Shown piece after piece: positions 18,513 to 28,784 of a DNA stretch of 64,000 nt. The stretch's first letter is position 1. Each line of letters opens with the position of its first letter. The stretch covers positions 34,301-98,300 of the forward strand of contig NZ_JAXBME010000019.1 of assembly GCF_033963835.1 (NCBI RefSeq), in the 5' to 3' direction. The translations under genes and the position numbers were made by a program. The notes under the pieces were generated by a model. It did not search any database and was not told where the DNA came from. It saw only the letters and a list, made by a program, of their open reading frames with translations. This stretch comes from Cytobacillus sp. IB215665. GTDB lineage: Bacteria; Bacillota; Bacilli; Bacillales; SM2101.

Positions 18513-21500
18513 CTAGTTTAAATGGACGTCTATTTTGTTAATATTTCCTTCACGGATTAGCAGTGCATATTGCTCTTCCACCTTCTCACCTTGTACTTCG
18601 ACAGATGAGCTATCACTGTGTAACACATACTTTGTTATTTTTGCACCGTTCTCACCAAATGTATCCTTGCGATTCGGGTTATGATAAGTAACTTTTGTCT
18701 TCCCTAAGAAAGTAAATTCAACTTGATTATTATTATCAAATAGCCATTCTGGAAGTATAGGCTGTAGCGTTAACATCAGTTGCCCTTCCTCGACAGTAAA
18801 TAATGTTTTACCTGTCATCATCATTTGCCACATCGTTAAATATTCAGCTGTTGTTCCACTTAATCTCGCTACAAAACCTTGTCCGTGTACAGTTGGATCT
18901 GGATTACAGCTACTAGCAATAAATGATGAATGCTCTAGTACACTTCTTCCATACACTTCAGGATTCATAAATGGTGGCAAGGCAGTTCTTAAATCCTCGA
19001 AAAACTCATCATATAGACCTGCTTTTAATGCACTCAATATATACTTGAACTCCATATGCATAAAGATAGATTCACGTTCTAGCCAACCAGGAGTAAATGC
19101 TCTAGAACGACCAATTTCGAATGTTTCATCTTCAAGTGAACTTGATGTTTTGTACATTTTCAAGTCACGGTCAAACATGTCAGAAGCCTTCACTTTTGTA
19201 TAAGTGTCTGATGCTTCTTGTTTTGTCATACTCTTTAATGCTCTTGCAGGACCTTCTAAGAAATGTGGTAATGTGTGAACCGTAAATGACGTTACTTCTA
19301 CTAGCTGTTGACCTTTGTCATTCAGAATTAATGATCCATCAGCTGCCGTTCTCTCAACATATTGTTCTGCCTCAAAGTAGAAATATGTTGGTACGAGACC
19401 ATTTCCAAGCTCTTTTGCTTTAGTGATCCCCTTGTGTATTTTAGTTAAATAAATCGTGACCATTTCCTCTATTGTAGCTAAAGAAACAGCTGCTTCTTCC
19501 CCACTGAAGCCTGAGCGAATAGCTTCTCGATACTGTTCGCGTGCAGATGTAACAGCATTCCAATAATGATAATCATCTACAGAATTTGTTATAGACTCAT
19601 TTATTACCTTGTTCACGCTTTCGAATAATTTATGCACTTCAACTGGAAGTAAAATCGAGCTCTCTTCAGATGTTGCAGCAGCAACCTTCACAAATTGAAG
19701 CAGTCGTTTCAATTCAAATGTCTCACTCATACCAGATCCAAAAAGCCCTGGCAAGCCGTTCATTGAATCATTCCAACCTGGCTTGTTAGCCTCCATCTCA
19801 ACTCCCATACCGTATGGGTCTAATGTAGCAAATTTCACGAGGCTCAAATTAAATAATTTCACAAACAAGTTTGTTGTATATTCTTCTCCACTTTTCGTTG
19901 TTAACCAATTCCCACTTAAGGCTTGCTCTTCTTCAAGTATCGCTCCATACTGTCGAACTTTATCGTTCGCAAGTACGTACTTTTCAGACCTTGGCTTGAC
20001 GAACACAGGGCTATAAAAATATTTATATGATTGGTCTTTAAACAGTAAGGAAGCTTTATTTTCTGGGAATATTTTTAAATAGTTTTCTATTAAATCAAGG
20101 TTGTACGTCCAGTGATCCATCCAATAACCTTCACCAAATTCAGCTTCAATGTTTTGTTTACTTTTAGAAAGTATGACTGTTAAAAATTCATCTAGAGAAA
20201 TTGATAGGGAAAGTTGTTTATCTACAATTGTTTGTAAAACATCGCCTGGTGTGAACGTCTTATTTAGCTTTTGCTTCATAAATTGACTATCTTCTAAAGA
20301 ACTAAACAACTCGCTTAGCCACTCCATATCAGTGTTATCAACTAGCTCAAAGCTTGCACCTTTTACTACTAATGGGTTGTAACCATCAGCTTGGACAAGG
20401 CTCATAAATAGCTTAATATTGTAATCCCCAACCTCTGGATGGAAGAATACATCATTTCTTCTATTTTGATTCACATCACGAAAATTCCCGTTTCCTTGCG
20501 AGAAAAATTCTGGTGCAAGGGAGAAAAAGTTATAGTCTCGTTCTAAATCTCCATGCTTACGAGAGTACACGTAGTAAACAAATGGATTTTGATCAGTTCC
20601 AAGTGTAATCGGGTATCCTCCACGTAAAATATTGTCTAAATAGCTTTGCTTGCTGTATGCATCAAATAACGGATAAGCAGTTTTAGTCGTAACATCTTCT
20701 GTAATATCATTAACGATCGTTTTTGCTTCTTCATATTTTAAATTAATAAATTGGGAAGTAACAATCTCATCTTTTTTGTTATTAACAATTTCTATGTCGT
20801 TCACATGACCAATAATTGTATTTAAGACAACGTTTTCATTCGTTTGCAACGACGCCTCAAATGCAGAAAATCCACACGGCACTTTGTTGCTTGTAATTGG
20901 AGTCTTATCCACTAATTGCGAAACAGTATACTGTTCAAACATATTAGGATATGACATTGAACTATTGTGACCGAAGATTAAATCTCCATCTACAATAGGG
21001 GATAACAGCTCACCATCATTTACAAAACTTAAATAAAAATGACCCTTTGTAATTTCTTCAACTTCTGCAGTATCATTAGTTGATGATCGTACACGATAAT
21101 ATGGGATGTTATTCTCGAGATTAAATACATCCATCCAGCTTTTTAGTGTATTACCAACTGCTTTATAAGCTGCATCATCTATTCCAAATGGAATAATTGC
21201 TGGAAGGCCATCAAGAACCTCCATTTGCACTGCTTTGTCAGAAATATTCTCAATCTCAACTTTACGAATTAATGCACCAAAGTTTTCATTTGGAAGCGTG
21301 AAATAAGTGACTACCGTTTTAATTCCACTTACTTCGTCAATCTCTTCAATCTTTAATTCATTTTCTTTTATTTTCATGCTCCTACCTTTACCATTCGAAC
21401 CCCCGTAGGAAGAGAACGGCTCAATGATAGATTCACCAGCTTCACTTTTAACCTTAATAAATGTACGAAAACCATTCATTGATACGCGTTGGTATGCTTG

Positions 21501-21704
21501 GTTTGCCGGAAAAAATTCTGTAATCGCATGGTTTTTATCTTGAACACCAAAAGACACCATAGCTTGGCCACGATTTACATAAAATGCCCACATTGGAACA
21601 CCGTACAGACCTGCTACCCCAGGTAAGAAGCTTGAAAAGTTTTTTGCGTTATCGTAATCTTGAATGACAAAATAGCCTTCATTATCAAATTTGTATTTTT
21701 CCAT
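18513..21704 (-). CDS. GH94 phosphorylase, 1,2-beta-oligoglucan phosphorylase-like
   Basis: A 1063-residue protein resembling the large GH94 enzymes of which Listeria innocua 1,2-beta-oligoglucan phosphorylase (Lin1839) is the characterised type; that enzyme splits sophoro-oligosaccharides with phosphate to glucose 1-phosphate. Features seen: N-terminal FLPGVAGLYGVPMWAFYVNR, the QGNGNFRDVNQNRRNDV stretch, GYWMDHWTYNLDLIENYL, and PGWNDSMNGLPGLFGSG, whose Asp646 is the likely general acid. No signal peptide. Start ATG 21704 has GAGGTG 6 nt upstream; the frame opens 9 nt earlier without a ribosome site. The substrate linkage is inferred from family resemblance. A candidate activator site lies at 21878-21905. 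Confidence 0.85.
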   Translation of the reverse strand: MEKYKFDNEGYFVIQDYDNAKNFSSFLPGVAGLYGVPMWAFYVNRGQAMVSFGVQDKNHAITEFFPANQAYQRVSMNGFRTFIKVKSEAGESIIEPFSSYGGSNGKGRSMKIKENELKIEEIDEVSGIKTVVTYFTLPNENFGALIRKVEIENISDKAVQMEVLDGLPAIIPFGIDDAAYKAVGNTLKSWMDVFNLENNIPYYRVRSSTNDTAEVEEITKGHFYLSFVNDGELLSPIVDGDLIFGHNSSMSYPNMFEQYTVSQLVDKTPITSNKVPCGFSAFEASLQTNENVVLNTIIGHVNDIEIVNNKKDEIVTSQFINLKYEEAKTIVNDITEDVTTKTAYPLFDAYSKQSYLDNILRGGYPITLGTDQNPFVYYVYSRKHGDLERDYNFFSLAPEFFSQGNGNFRDVNQNRRNDVFFHPEVGDYNIKLFMSLVQADGYNPLVVKGASFELVDNTDMEWLSELFSSLEDSQFMKQKLNKTFTPGDVLQTIVDKQLSLSISLDEFLTVILSKSKQNIEAEFGEGYWMDHWTYNLDLIENYLKIFPENKASLLFKDQSYKYFYSPVFVKPRSEKYVLANDKVRQYGAILEEEQALSGNWLTTKSGEEYTTNLFVKLFNLSLVKFATLDPYGMGVEMEANKPGWNDSMNGLPGLFGSGMSETFELKRLLQFVKVAAATSEESSILLPVEVHKLFESVNKVINESITNSVDDYHYWNAVTSAREQYREAIRSGFSGEEAAVSLATIEEMVTIYLTKIHKGITKAKELGNGLVPTYFYFEAEQYVERTAADGSLILNDKGQQLVEVTSFTVHTLPHFLEGPARALKSMTKQEASDTYTKVKASDMFDRDLKMYKTSSSLEDETFEIGRSRAFTPGWLERESIFMHMEFKYILSALKAGLYDEFFEDLRTALPPFMNPEVYGRSVLEHSSFIASSCNPDPTVHGQGFVARLSGTTAEYLTMWQMMMTGKTLFTVEEGQLMLTLQPILPEWLFDNNNQVEFTFLGKTKVTYHNPNRKDTFGENGAKITKYVLHSDSSSVEVQGEKVEEQYALLIREGNINKIDVHLN

Positions 21705-21841
21705 AATTAACACCTCTATTAATGTTATTAAAATTACTTGTCCTCATAGCACAAAATATCATTGACCTCCATTTTGCGCATGCTTACTAAACGTAGGAAA
21801 AATTCCTTTTCCTTCAACAATCATTTTTATTTCTCATCATT

Positions 21842-21905
21842 ATTTTACCTTTGCTATAAGCACATCTTTAGATATATAATTTTGTATTCGGTTACAAAAT
21901 TTTAG
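21842..21905 (-). promoter_or_regulatory. Candidate activator site and promoter of the GH94-GH30 operon
   Basis: The 28-bp site 21878-21905 (plus strand AATTTTGTATTCGGTTACAA then AATTTTAG) contains the inverted repeat AATTTTGTA/TACAAAATT. Thirty nt downstream on the minus strand is the -10 candidate TAAAAT (21842-21847); the -35 is weak, as in activator-dependent promoters. A 24/28 identical site at the same distance precedes the transporter operon. Confidence 0.6.
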
Positions 21906-22011
21906 GGAGAGCTATAAACCTATAATAAATATAAGAAATAACGAACTATTTTGTTCAGTTAATCACTGTATACATAATGATTTTTAAGGAATATTTAGAA
22001 GTCAATTCATT

Positions 22012-23538
22012 TTATTTTATTTTTTCACGATATTCCTTTGGTGATATGCCTTCAATTTCACGGAAAACTCGTGTAAATTGTTTTGGATTTTTATAACCTA
22101 CTTGTTTACTAATTTCATAAACCTTTTCTCCAGTATCTACCAATAGTAACTTCGCTCTGCGAATACGTACCTTTTTTAAATAATCTACAAAGTTAAGCCC
22201 TGTGTATTCTTTAAAAACATGGCTGAAGTATGAATAATTTAAAGAGATATAATTCGAAACTACCGCCAAATTTAAATCCTTATGAAAATTATCTTCAATA
22301 TATTTGAGTGCCTTATCCATATACTTTTGTTCAGAATAAACAGATTTAACTTGTTTAATATATTCATGTAAACGCATCGTCAAATCTTCAATCGCATGAA
22401 AATACTGATGGAAATCGTTAAAATTGTATATATCTGCAACTTTGTGAACGAGCTGAAAATTCTCAATAGATTCTTCCCCAAGTTTTGCAAAAGATTTCTC
22501 GAAAACAAGAGTATTCAACTTTTTACCTATCGTTTCCATGTAACTAATATCATATTTTGATATTTTTTCGTAATCAAGAACAGCAAAAAGAAGTGTTTTA
22601 ATTTCTTTTTCTCTCTCTGTCCCTAACATATTCGATATTTTATTAATTGCTTCAATAGGTGGCGCAATATTTTCTTTCCTATTTTTTATTTCTTTATACG
22701 AAATTACTTGCCTTTGAGGAAATAAAAACTGATATTTCACAGCATAGCAAGCTTCAAGATAGGATTTCTTCAAGTGCTTAATCTCTGCTCTCTTCTCACT
22801 TACACCAATAGAAAATGAAGGATATTTTTCTTTCTTAAATTGATCTTTTATAAAAGTAAATATACTCTCACTTCCTGTTATAACTACCGTATGACCGTCC
22901 TTATCTAAAAAACAAAAAATATCATCAGCATCATTTTTTCGATATGTTGTGATTTGATTTCTTATATGTTGAAGAAAGTCTTCTCCTTTTATTATGCGAT
23001 CTTGTTCAATCACACCTACATAAAAACCATTCGGAAAAACATTAATGTTCATTTTTGTACAAATGTGCTGAACTTGTTCCTCTTTTATATTTGGATTTAA
23101 TAAAATGTAATTTAATTGGCTCGTCCGAAAATCATCTAAATGTTGATGTAAAGCTAAGCGATTTGTAGCTAGTTCATCAATTGTAAGTTGCAATGCTTCG
23201 AACAATTCTTTACGATTTACTGGTTTTAATAAATAGTCTCTAACTTTACATTTAATCGCTGCTTTCGTATATTCAAAATCATCATAGCCACTTAAAATAA
23301 ATAGGATTGGCTTCTCTTCACTCGTATGAAGCTCTTTTATGAGTGCAACACCATCCATCCGAGGCATTTTTATATCTGTAATCAATATGTCTATGCTATT
23401 TTCACGAATCAATTCTAATGCTTCTACTCCGTCAGCAGCAACCATCGTATCGATGAAATTAGAGAATTCCCTCTTGATCATCGCTTGAATACCTAATCTA
23501 ATATTTTTTTCGTCATCTACTATTAATAACTTATACAT
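22012..23538 (-). CDS. Response regulator, YesN type (receiver + AraC HTH)
   Basis: A 508-residue response regulator. The N-terminal receiver shows VDDEKN at residues 7-12, phosphoacceptor Asp55 in LITDIKMPRMDG, and Lys in YLLKPVNR. A long middle region follows and two AraC-type helix-turn-helix motifs occupy the last ~100 residues (LAVVSNYISLNYSYFSHVFK, then YEISKQVGYKNPKQFTRVFR). Such proteins activate sugar-transport and catabolic genes. It is paired with the kinase gene 21 nt upstream and lies between the two units that carry the twin candidate binding sites. Confidence 0.93.
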   Translation of the reverse strand: MYKLLIVDDEKNIRLGIQAMIKREFSNFIDTMVAADGVEALELIRENSIDILITDIKMPRMDGVALIKELHTSEEKPILFILSGYDDFEYTKAAIKCKVRDYLLKPVNRKELFEALQLTIDELATNRLALHQHLDDFRTSQLNYILLNPNIKEEQVQHICTKMNINVFPNGFYVGVIEQDRIIKGEDFLQHIRNQITTYRKNDADDIFCFLDKDGHTVVITGSESIFTFIKDQFKKEKYPSFSIGVSEKRAEIKHLKKSYLEACYAVKYQFLFPQRQVISYKEIKNRKENIAPPIEAINKISNMLGTEREKEIKTLLFAVLDYEKISKYDISYMETIGKKLNTLVFEKSFAKLGEESIENFQLVHKVADIYNFNDFHQYFHAIEDLTMRLHEYIKQVKSVYSEQKYMDKALKYIEDNFHKDLNLAVVSNYISLNYSYFSHVFKEYTGLNFVDYLKKVRIRRAKLLLVDTGEKVYEISKQVGYKNPKQFTRVFREIEGISPKEYREKIK

Positions 23539-23559
23539 TGCAGTTACCTCCCAGATGAG

Positions 23560-25389
23560 TTAACACGGTATTTTAATCATTACTTTTGTATGCTGCCCTT
23601 TCACACTTTGAATTGACATCCCGTATTCGTTTCCATAATGTATTTTAATTCTCTCATGTACATTTCTAAGACCGATACCGCTTCCATTTTCAGATTCTTC
23701 TGTGCGTGACGATGATAAGCTTATCTTCTCATGCAACTCAGCAACTTCTTCTTGCGTCATACCTATCCCATTGTCCGTTATTTCAATATAAATATTTTTC
23801 ATTTCAACCGAAGCTCTTATATCAATGATTCCTTGTTTGTTATATATGATCGGTGAAATTCCATGTTTGATCGAATTTTCAACGATAGGCTGTAAGGACA
23901 TTTTTAACACTTCATGTTCTTTCAATTCTTGTGGGATCGTCAGTGTTAATGTAAGACGATTATCTAGACGTAAGTTCATAATATCAACATAGTTTTGAAT
24001 ATGGCTTAACTCTTCAGACAAACTTACAAAATCGTTCTTCCATTTTAAGTTATAGCGCATAATATCACCTAATGATGTGACAGCATCAGATACTTCGTAA
24101 TTGCCTTCAATTTCAGACATCATCTTAATATTTTCTAACGTATTATAGAGAAAATGGGCATCTATTTGAGTTTTTAATGACCTTAATTCCGCTTCTTTTG
24201 TAATAGCTTGTTTGTTAACTGCATCTGCAATTAAACTATTAATTTTTCCTAGCATATTACGGAAATGGTTAGCAAGCTCTCCAAATTCACTACGTTCATC
24301 TACTGTAACATCCACTTCAAAATTTCCCTTTTCAACTTTTTTCATCGAATCTATAAGCAAATACATATTTTTCAATAAATAAGAAATTAATTTATACGTG
24401 ATAATAGACAAAATAATTACTAAAAGGATAATACCACTTAATACTAGATTTCTCGTTTTAGCTGTTTCAGAATATATACTTTCAAGAGATGTAATACTTA
24501 ACATGTAACTGTTTAACTCATCCATATATGTCGACACTGCGAGGAATCGTTTTTCATTATTCATAAATTGAAAGGATGAAGTTAACTGATTATCAGTTCC
24601 AACGAACTTCTCTCTCAATTCATTAATATTCAAATTATTCTCTTGAATAAACGGATTAAAAGGATTATGAACTAGTTTCAAGTTTTGATCAAATACAACA
24701 ATTGCAGACTCATTTTCGTTCACATTACTAAACATTTTCGGAAAAAAATTCTCTTGCAGCATACTAATTTCAATAATCGCTAAGTGCTCACCTTTAGGGT
24801 ATTCCAATTCTCTTAAAACAGAAATTTTCGCATCACTAATGTTGAGCGAGCGATTAAGAATGTCAACGTTGTCATTATCGAACCACCAAAGCTCTATGCC
24901 ATTTCGATTCATTACTTCCTCAAACCATGGCTTATTGTTTATACGACTTTCATCAAATATAACTGGCCACATTTCCTTTATATTAGGGTTAGCTGTATAT
25001 ATACGAATATCATTAATATTAGGGTTATTAAATTGTAACTTAATAATATTTGAATACACATTCGACTTAAAATAAAGTAAATCAGTCGTATTACTGTCAT
25101 GGTTTTTTTTAATAAAATCAAGAAAATCACGATCTGAAATGACAATTTGCGCTGTTCTTCTCATCGTTTCAATATGGTTCATAATATTAATTTTCTCTAA
25201 TTCTAGTAAATACTCTTGCTTTTTTGTTGCGTCTCTAATTGCACTGTTAGAGATTTGTTCAGTATAATATAGCGTAAATGCGATAACTGGGACCATAATA
25301 ATAACTATATAGAGTATAATTAATTTTGTTTGTAATGATAATGAACGGTGATTTAACCGATAGGATGCTATTTTCCTGAAAATTTTCAT
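23560..25389 (-). CDS. Sensor histidine kinase, YesM type
   Basis: A 609-residue membrane kinase. Membrane segments at about residues 24-44 and 308-330 flank a ~260-residue extracytoplasmic sensor region; a HAMP segment follows. Phosphoacceptor His412 lies in IDAHFLYNTLENIKMM, the His_kinase (PF06580) box. The ATPase shows VENSIKHG, DNGIGM and GSGIGLRNV. By analogy with YesM-type systems in sugar loci it would sense an oligosaccharide, perhaps through the binding protein encoded next door. The ribosome site before ATG 25389 is modest. Confidence 0.93.
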   Translation of the reverse strand: MKIFRKIASYRLNHRSLSLQTKLIILYIVIIMVPVIAFTLYYTEQISNSAIRDATKKQEYLLELEKINIMNHIETMRRTAQIVISDRDFLDFIKKNHDSNTTDLLYFKSNVYSNIIKLQFNNPNINDIRIYTANPNIKEMWPVIFDESRINNKPWFEEVMNRNGIELWWFDNDNVDILNRSLNISDAKISVLRELEYPKGEHLAIIEISMLQENFFPKMFSNVNENESAIVVFDQNLKLVHNPFNPFIQENNLNINELREKFVGTDNQLTSSFQFMNNEKRFLAVSTYMDELNSYMLSITSLESIYSETAKTRNLVLSGIILLVIILSIITYKLISYLLKNMYLLIDSMKKVEKGNFEVDVTVDERSEFGELANHFRNMLGKINSLIADAVNKQAITKEAELRSLKTQIDAHFLYNTLENIKMMSEIEGNYEVSDAVTSLGDIMRYNLKWKNDFVSLSEELSHIQNYVDIMNLRLDNRLTLTLTIPQELKEHEVLKMSLQPIVENSIKHGISPIIYNKQGIIDIRASVEMKNIYIEITDNGIGMTQEEVAELHEKISLSSSRTEESENGSGIGLRNVHERIKIHYGNEYGMSIQSVKGQHTKVMIKIPC

Positions 25390-25763
25390 CTGTTACACAT
25401 CCCATAAAATGATAGTTAATTATATTATATAAGATTTTAATATAAAAAAGTGTGACAACTTCATTAGAAATGAAAATCTACCATAATTTTCAGCTCGTTC
25501 CACCTATAGGCATGTGGAATTTACTTTCTTCGACTAGTAAGTGACATAGAAGGCAACAACAATGAAAGCATTATTATATAGATTTTCATGGGCAACATGG
25601 TTTAAATAATTGAAGATGGCTAAACAAATTTAAAAAAGATATCTTCATACTAAGAATAAGCTTATATAGCTGGCTCTCGACTTCTAAAAATACAATATAA
25701 ATATTGACTCATAGCTTCAAGTGAAAATGACAATTTTGCTTTGTAGAATAATTCTTAAATCAT

Positions 25764-25860
25764 CGTTTACGCATAAATTGTTGCTTTAGAACAAGTAAAC
25801 AACTAGATATCGTTGCGAAAACGATGTCTGTTGAGTAAAACGACATCTTTATCTTCTATT
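25764..25860. repeat. Divergent MITE-like repeat remnant
   Basis: CGTTTACGCATAAATTGTTG and CGACATCTTTATCTTCT resemble parts of the dispersed family, but order and ends are disturbed. The rest of the 25390-25954 gap shows no gene. A short inverted repeat ATCGTT/AACGAT lies at about 25809-25825. Confidence 0.35.
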
Positions 25861-25954
25861 TTATTTTCGGAAAGAACCTTTTGTTTTAAAAGAGCTTACC
25901 ATCATGTAACGGTATAACAAAAGACCACGACACTCCCCCCTGTCTAAAAGAAAT

Positions 25955-25993
25955 AAAAAAAAATGCTTTCAAAGGATAATTCCTTCGTAAGCA
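25955..25993 (-). terminator. Terminator after the solute-binding-protein gene
   Basis: On the minus strand GCTTACGAAGGA-ATTA-TCCTTTGAAAGC forms a stem with 10 of 12 pairs, followed by ATTTTTTTTTATTT. It separates the transporter operon from the two-component genes. Confidence 0.8.
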
Positions 25994-26013
25994 GCTTTTT
26001 TACTCTTTTATTA

Positions 26014-27672
26014 TTATTTTGAAGCATCTATTTTCGCCTTATTTTTTTCATATATATCTTGGCGATATTTATCAATTTTTTCCTGACCAAACTTATCACG
26101 TTTTTCAAGGAATTCGTCAAAAATCTTATCGAATTCTTTGTCTGATTCAGCTATTATTAGTTTTGGTAAAACTTTTCCCCACTCTTGAGCAATTTTTAGA
26201 GCCGCAACACCTTCTTCAGATGTTCCTGTTGGGTTATAACCATCGAATTCGGCGAAACTTGTCGTTTTACCCTTCGTCCAATCTTCCATCTGTTTGAATG
26301 GTTCTACAGATGGTGGCATCCATGGAAGAGTCATGTTTGTATCCATTAACATCCAATACTTATGAGATGCTCCAATTTCTAAGTCAAATTTAGCACGGTC
26401 AGCATCTAATAACTCTTGAACATCAGCCGTGAACTGAGGTTTTCCGTCAACAACCTCATATGTTTCACCTTCTATACCGAGGAAAGTATCTTTTTGACCT
26501 TCTTCACTAATTAAATAGCTCAAGAAGGCAATCGCTCTCTCCTTATCTTCTACTTCTTTAGAAATTAACGTTATTGTCCATCCAGAGATACTGTCTCCAG
26601 CAAGGGTTGGTTCATCACCGTTTGAGTTAGCTGGTCCGTCTACAGCTATATATACGCTGTTAGGATCTTGAGCATATAATGCTTGCTGTTGTGCAGCCAT
26701 ATCACTACGTTGATAAAGCATCGCAAAATATCTACCTTGTGCTATTTTTTCTTCCATTTGTGGACGTTTATCGATAAAAATATCATCCGCAATTAAACCC
26801 TTCTCATTTGCTTCTCTTAACGTTTTTAACCAAGATAAATATTCAGAATCTAATCTACGATCATACACTTTACCATCTTTTTCCCATGGTATCGCTAAGA
26901 AATTTTGTAAATAATCTTCTAATGAAGAGTTACCTACATCAGTAAACTCATTTAGTCCAAGTGGAATTAAAGGTGCGCCATTCACTTCAGGAAATTTCTC
27001 TTTTGCTGCTTCAAGAGCATTTATGAATCCTTCTGGAGTGCTCATGTCAGGGCTACCAATTGCTTCATACATATCTTTTCTAACTAAGAACGTTTGGTTT
27101 GATGATTTAAACTCACTATATTTTTCAAAGTCTTTCGGTGAAGATGATGCGTTCGGATAGCCGTAAACGTTTCCATCTTCTTGTTTATACCATTCAAGCT
27201 TCGCACCATCAGCTACTTTAAAGAAGTAAGGATCGTATTGGTCAGCTAGCTCATTTAATGGAAGTACTAATTCTCCCTCAATCATTTGCTTGACTGCATC
27301 TTCCCACCAACCAATTGTAATAAAGTCAGGTATTTTTCCAGAAGCAATCATCGTATTCATTTTTTCAATTTCATTACCTGCTGGCGATTGGAAGTTAATC
27401 GATACTCCAGTTTTATCTGTTACATATTTTGAGATAGCATCTTCTCCCCATTTATGAGCAAACCATGAGAAGTTTACATACCAATCAAACTCTATCGGAG
27501 ATGTATCAGCCTGCCATGCAGGTTCATCAGCAGTTCTTGTCGTTTTTTCTCCTTCGTCTTTCTGGGAAGCGGTTTCATTTGTTTCCTTACTTCCACATCC
27601 TGCAATAATGGAAAGAAATAGTGCTAACACTAATAATAATGATAAGCCCTTTAAAGAAAATACTCTTTTCAT
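26014..27672 (-). CDS. ABC-importer solute-binding lipoprotein (LplA-like)
   Basis: A 552-residue family-1 extracellular binding protein. MKRVFSLKGLSLLLVLALFL is the signal sequence and IIAGC the lipobox, with the lipidated Cys near residue 26. The mature protein has the size and pattern of the large LplA/YtcQ-type oligosaccharide receptors (VYGYPNASS, QGRYFAMLYQRSDMA, FLSYLISEEGQKD). It delivers substrate to the two permeases encoded just upstream. Linkage to GH94 and GH30 suggests beta-gluco-oligosaccharides. AAAGGGG precedes ATG 27672. Confidence 0.92.
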   Translation of the reverse strand: MKRVFSLKGLSLLLVLALFLSIIAGCGSKETNETASQKDEGEKTTRTADEPAWQADTSPIEFDWYVNFSWFAHKWGEDAISKYVTDKTGVSINFQSPAGNEIEKMNTMIASGKIPDFITIGWWEDAVKQMIEGELVLPLNELADQYDPYFFKVADGAKLEWYKQEDGNVYGYPNASSSPKDFEKYSEFKSSNQTFLVRKDMYEAIGSPDMSTPEGFINALEAAKEKFPEVNGAPLIPLGLNEFTDVGNSSLEDYLQNFLAIPWEKDGKVYDRRLDSEYLSWLKTLREANEKGLIADDIFIDKRPQMEEKIAQGRYFAMLYQRSDMAAQQQALYAQDPNSVYIAVDGPANSNGDEPTLAGDSISGWTITLISKEVEDKERAIAFLSYLISEEGQKDTFLGIEGETYEVVDGKPQFTADVQELLDADRAKFDLEIGASHKYWMLMDTNMTLPWMPPSVEPFKQMEDWTKGKTTSFAEFDGYNPTGTSEEGVAALKIAQEWGKVLPKLIIAESDKEFDKIFDEFLEKRDKFGQEKIDKYRQDIYEKNKAKIDASK

Positions 27673-27744
27673 AATAAACCCCTTTCTTTTCCTTTTATAA
27701 GTTAGAATCTGTTTATGATACTCGTTAGTTAAATACTTTCATAA

Positions 27745-27790
27745 AGAAAGAGGAACAATTTATTCTATCATAACATCCATTCCTCTTTCT
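27745..27790 (-). terminator. Intra-operon hairpin between permease and binding-protein genes
   Basis: Exact 11-bp arms AGAAAGAGGAA (27745-27755) and TTCCTCTTTCT (27780-27790) in a 198-nt gap. Such structures often adjust the level of the binding protein relative to the permeases by partial termination or mRNA stabilisation. Confidence 0.5.
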
Positions 27791-27870
27791 ATTAAGTACT
27801 CAGTACCATTCAGAGTCCAATATATTTAAATATCTTTTTTAAGTAAAAAGATATTCAAAACAAAATCATA

Positions 27871-28770
27871 TTACCCTTTTACTGATCCAATTAACATTCC
27901 TTTAACAAAGTATTTTTGTAGGAATGGATATACTAGGACGATAGGCAATGTCGTAACGACCATCGTTGCTAGTTTAATAGATTGTGATGTAACAGTTCTT
28001 GTTGTTATGCCTCCAGGCGCATTAGCTAGCATCTGATTAGAACTGGATTCAGCTACTACCCTATATAAATACGTCTGTATCGGTTGTAAATCAGGATTAT
28101 TAACAAATATTACCCCTGCAAAGTAGTCATTCCATTGATAAACACCTTGGAATAAGGCTATCGTCGCAATAACAGGCATTGACAACGGAATAATGACTTT
28201 AATAAATATCATAAAATCATTGGCGCCATCCATTTTTGCTGCTTCCTCTAGTGACGGTGGTAATTGCCTAAAGAAAGAGACGAAAATAATAAGGTGGAAG
28301 AAATTAAACAGTGTCGGGATAATGTATACGAGAAAATTATCAAATAAGCCAATATCTCTTATTAATAGGAAGTAAGGGATTAAACCTCCGTTAAAGAACA
28401 TCGTAACAACACCGATAAACATGTATATCTTTCTACCAGTTAAATCTTTTCTCGAAAAAGCATACGCTACCATAGCGGTAAAAAACACATGTGCAATTGT
28501 TCCGATGACTGTCTTGGCAATTGTAACTCCAAATGATGTAACGATACCCTGGTTAGAAAATACTGCTGCATAGTTTTCTAGCGTAAATTCTCGTGGCCAC
28601 CAGTAAATTCCTCCTTGCATCGCATCGACACCATCATTTAAAGAATTTACGATAACATACCAAATTGGGTAAATGGTGATAAAACATATGAACAGCATTA
28701 ATAATAAGTTAAAAGTATCAAAGATATATTCGCTTTTTGTTCTTCGATTCAATTTAAATAGCTTTAACAT
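27871..28770 (-). CDS. ABC-importer permease (LplC/YtcP-like)
   Basis: A 299-residue membrane protein with six hydrophobic segments. The EAA loop that docks the ATPase reads EEAAKMDGANDFMIFIKVII (residues ~193-212), followed by PLSMP. It ends with YPFLQKYFVKGMLIGSVKG, typical of YtcP-type carbohydrate permeases. AGGAGGTG precedes ATG 28770. It is 14 nt from the partner permease gene. No ATPase gene is present in the locus, so it presumably uses a shared MsmX-type ATPase encoded elsewhere (inference). Confidence 0.93.
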   Translation of the reverse strand: MLKLFKLNRRTKSEYIFDTFNLLLMLFICFITIYPIWYVIVNSLNDGVDAMQGGIYWWPREFTLENYAAVFSNQGIVTSFGVTIAKTVIGTIAHVFFTAMVAYAFSRKDLTGRKIYMFIGVVTMFFNGGLIPYFLLIRDIGLFDNFLVYIIPTLFNFFHLIIFVSFFRQLPPSLEEAAKMDGANDFMIFIKVIIPLSMPVIATIALFQGVYQWNDYFAGVIFVNNPDLQPIQTYLYRVVAESSSNQMLANAPGGITTRTVTSQSIKLATMVVTTLPIVLVYPFLQKYFVKGMLIGSVKG

Positions 28771-28784
28771 AAGTCAGTCACCTC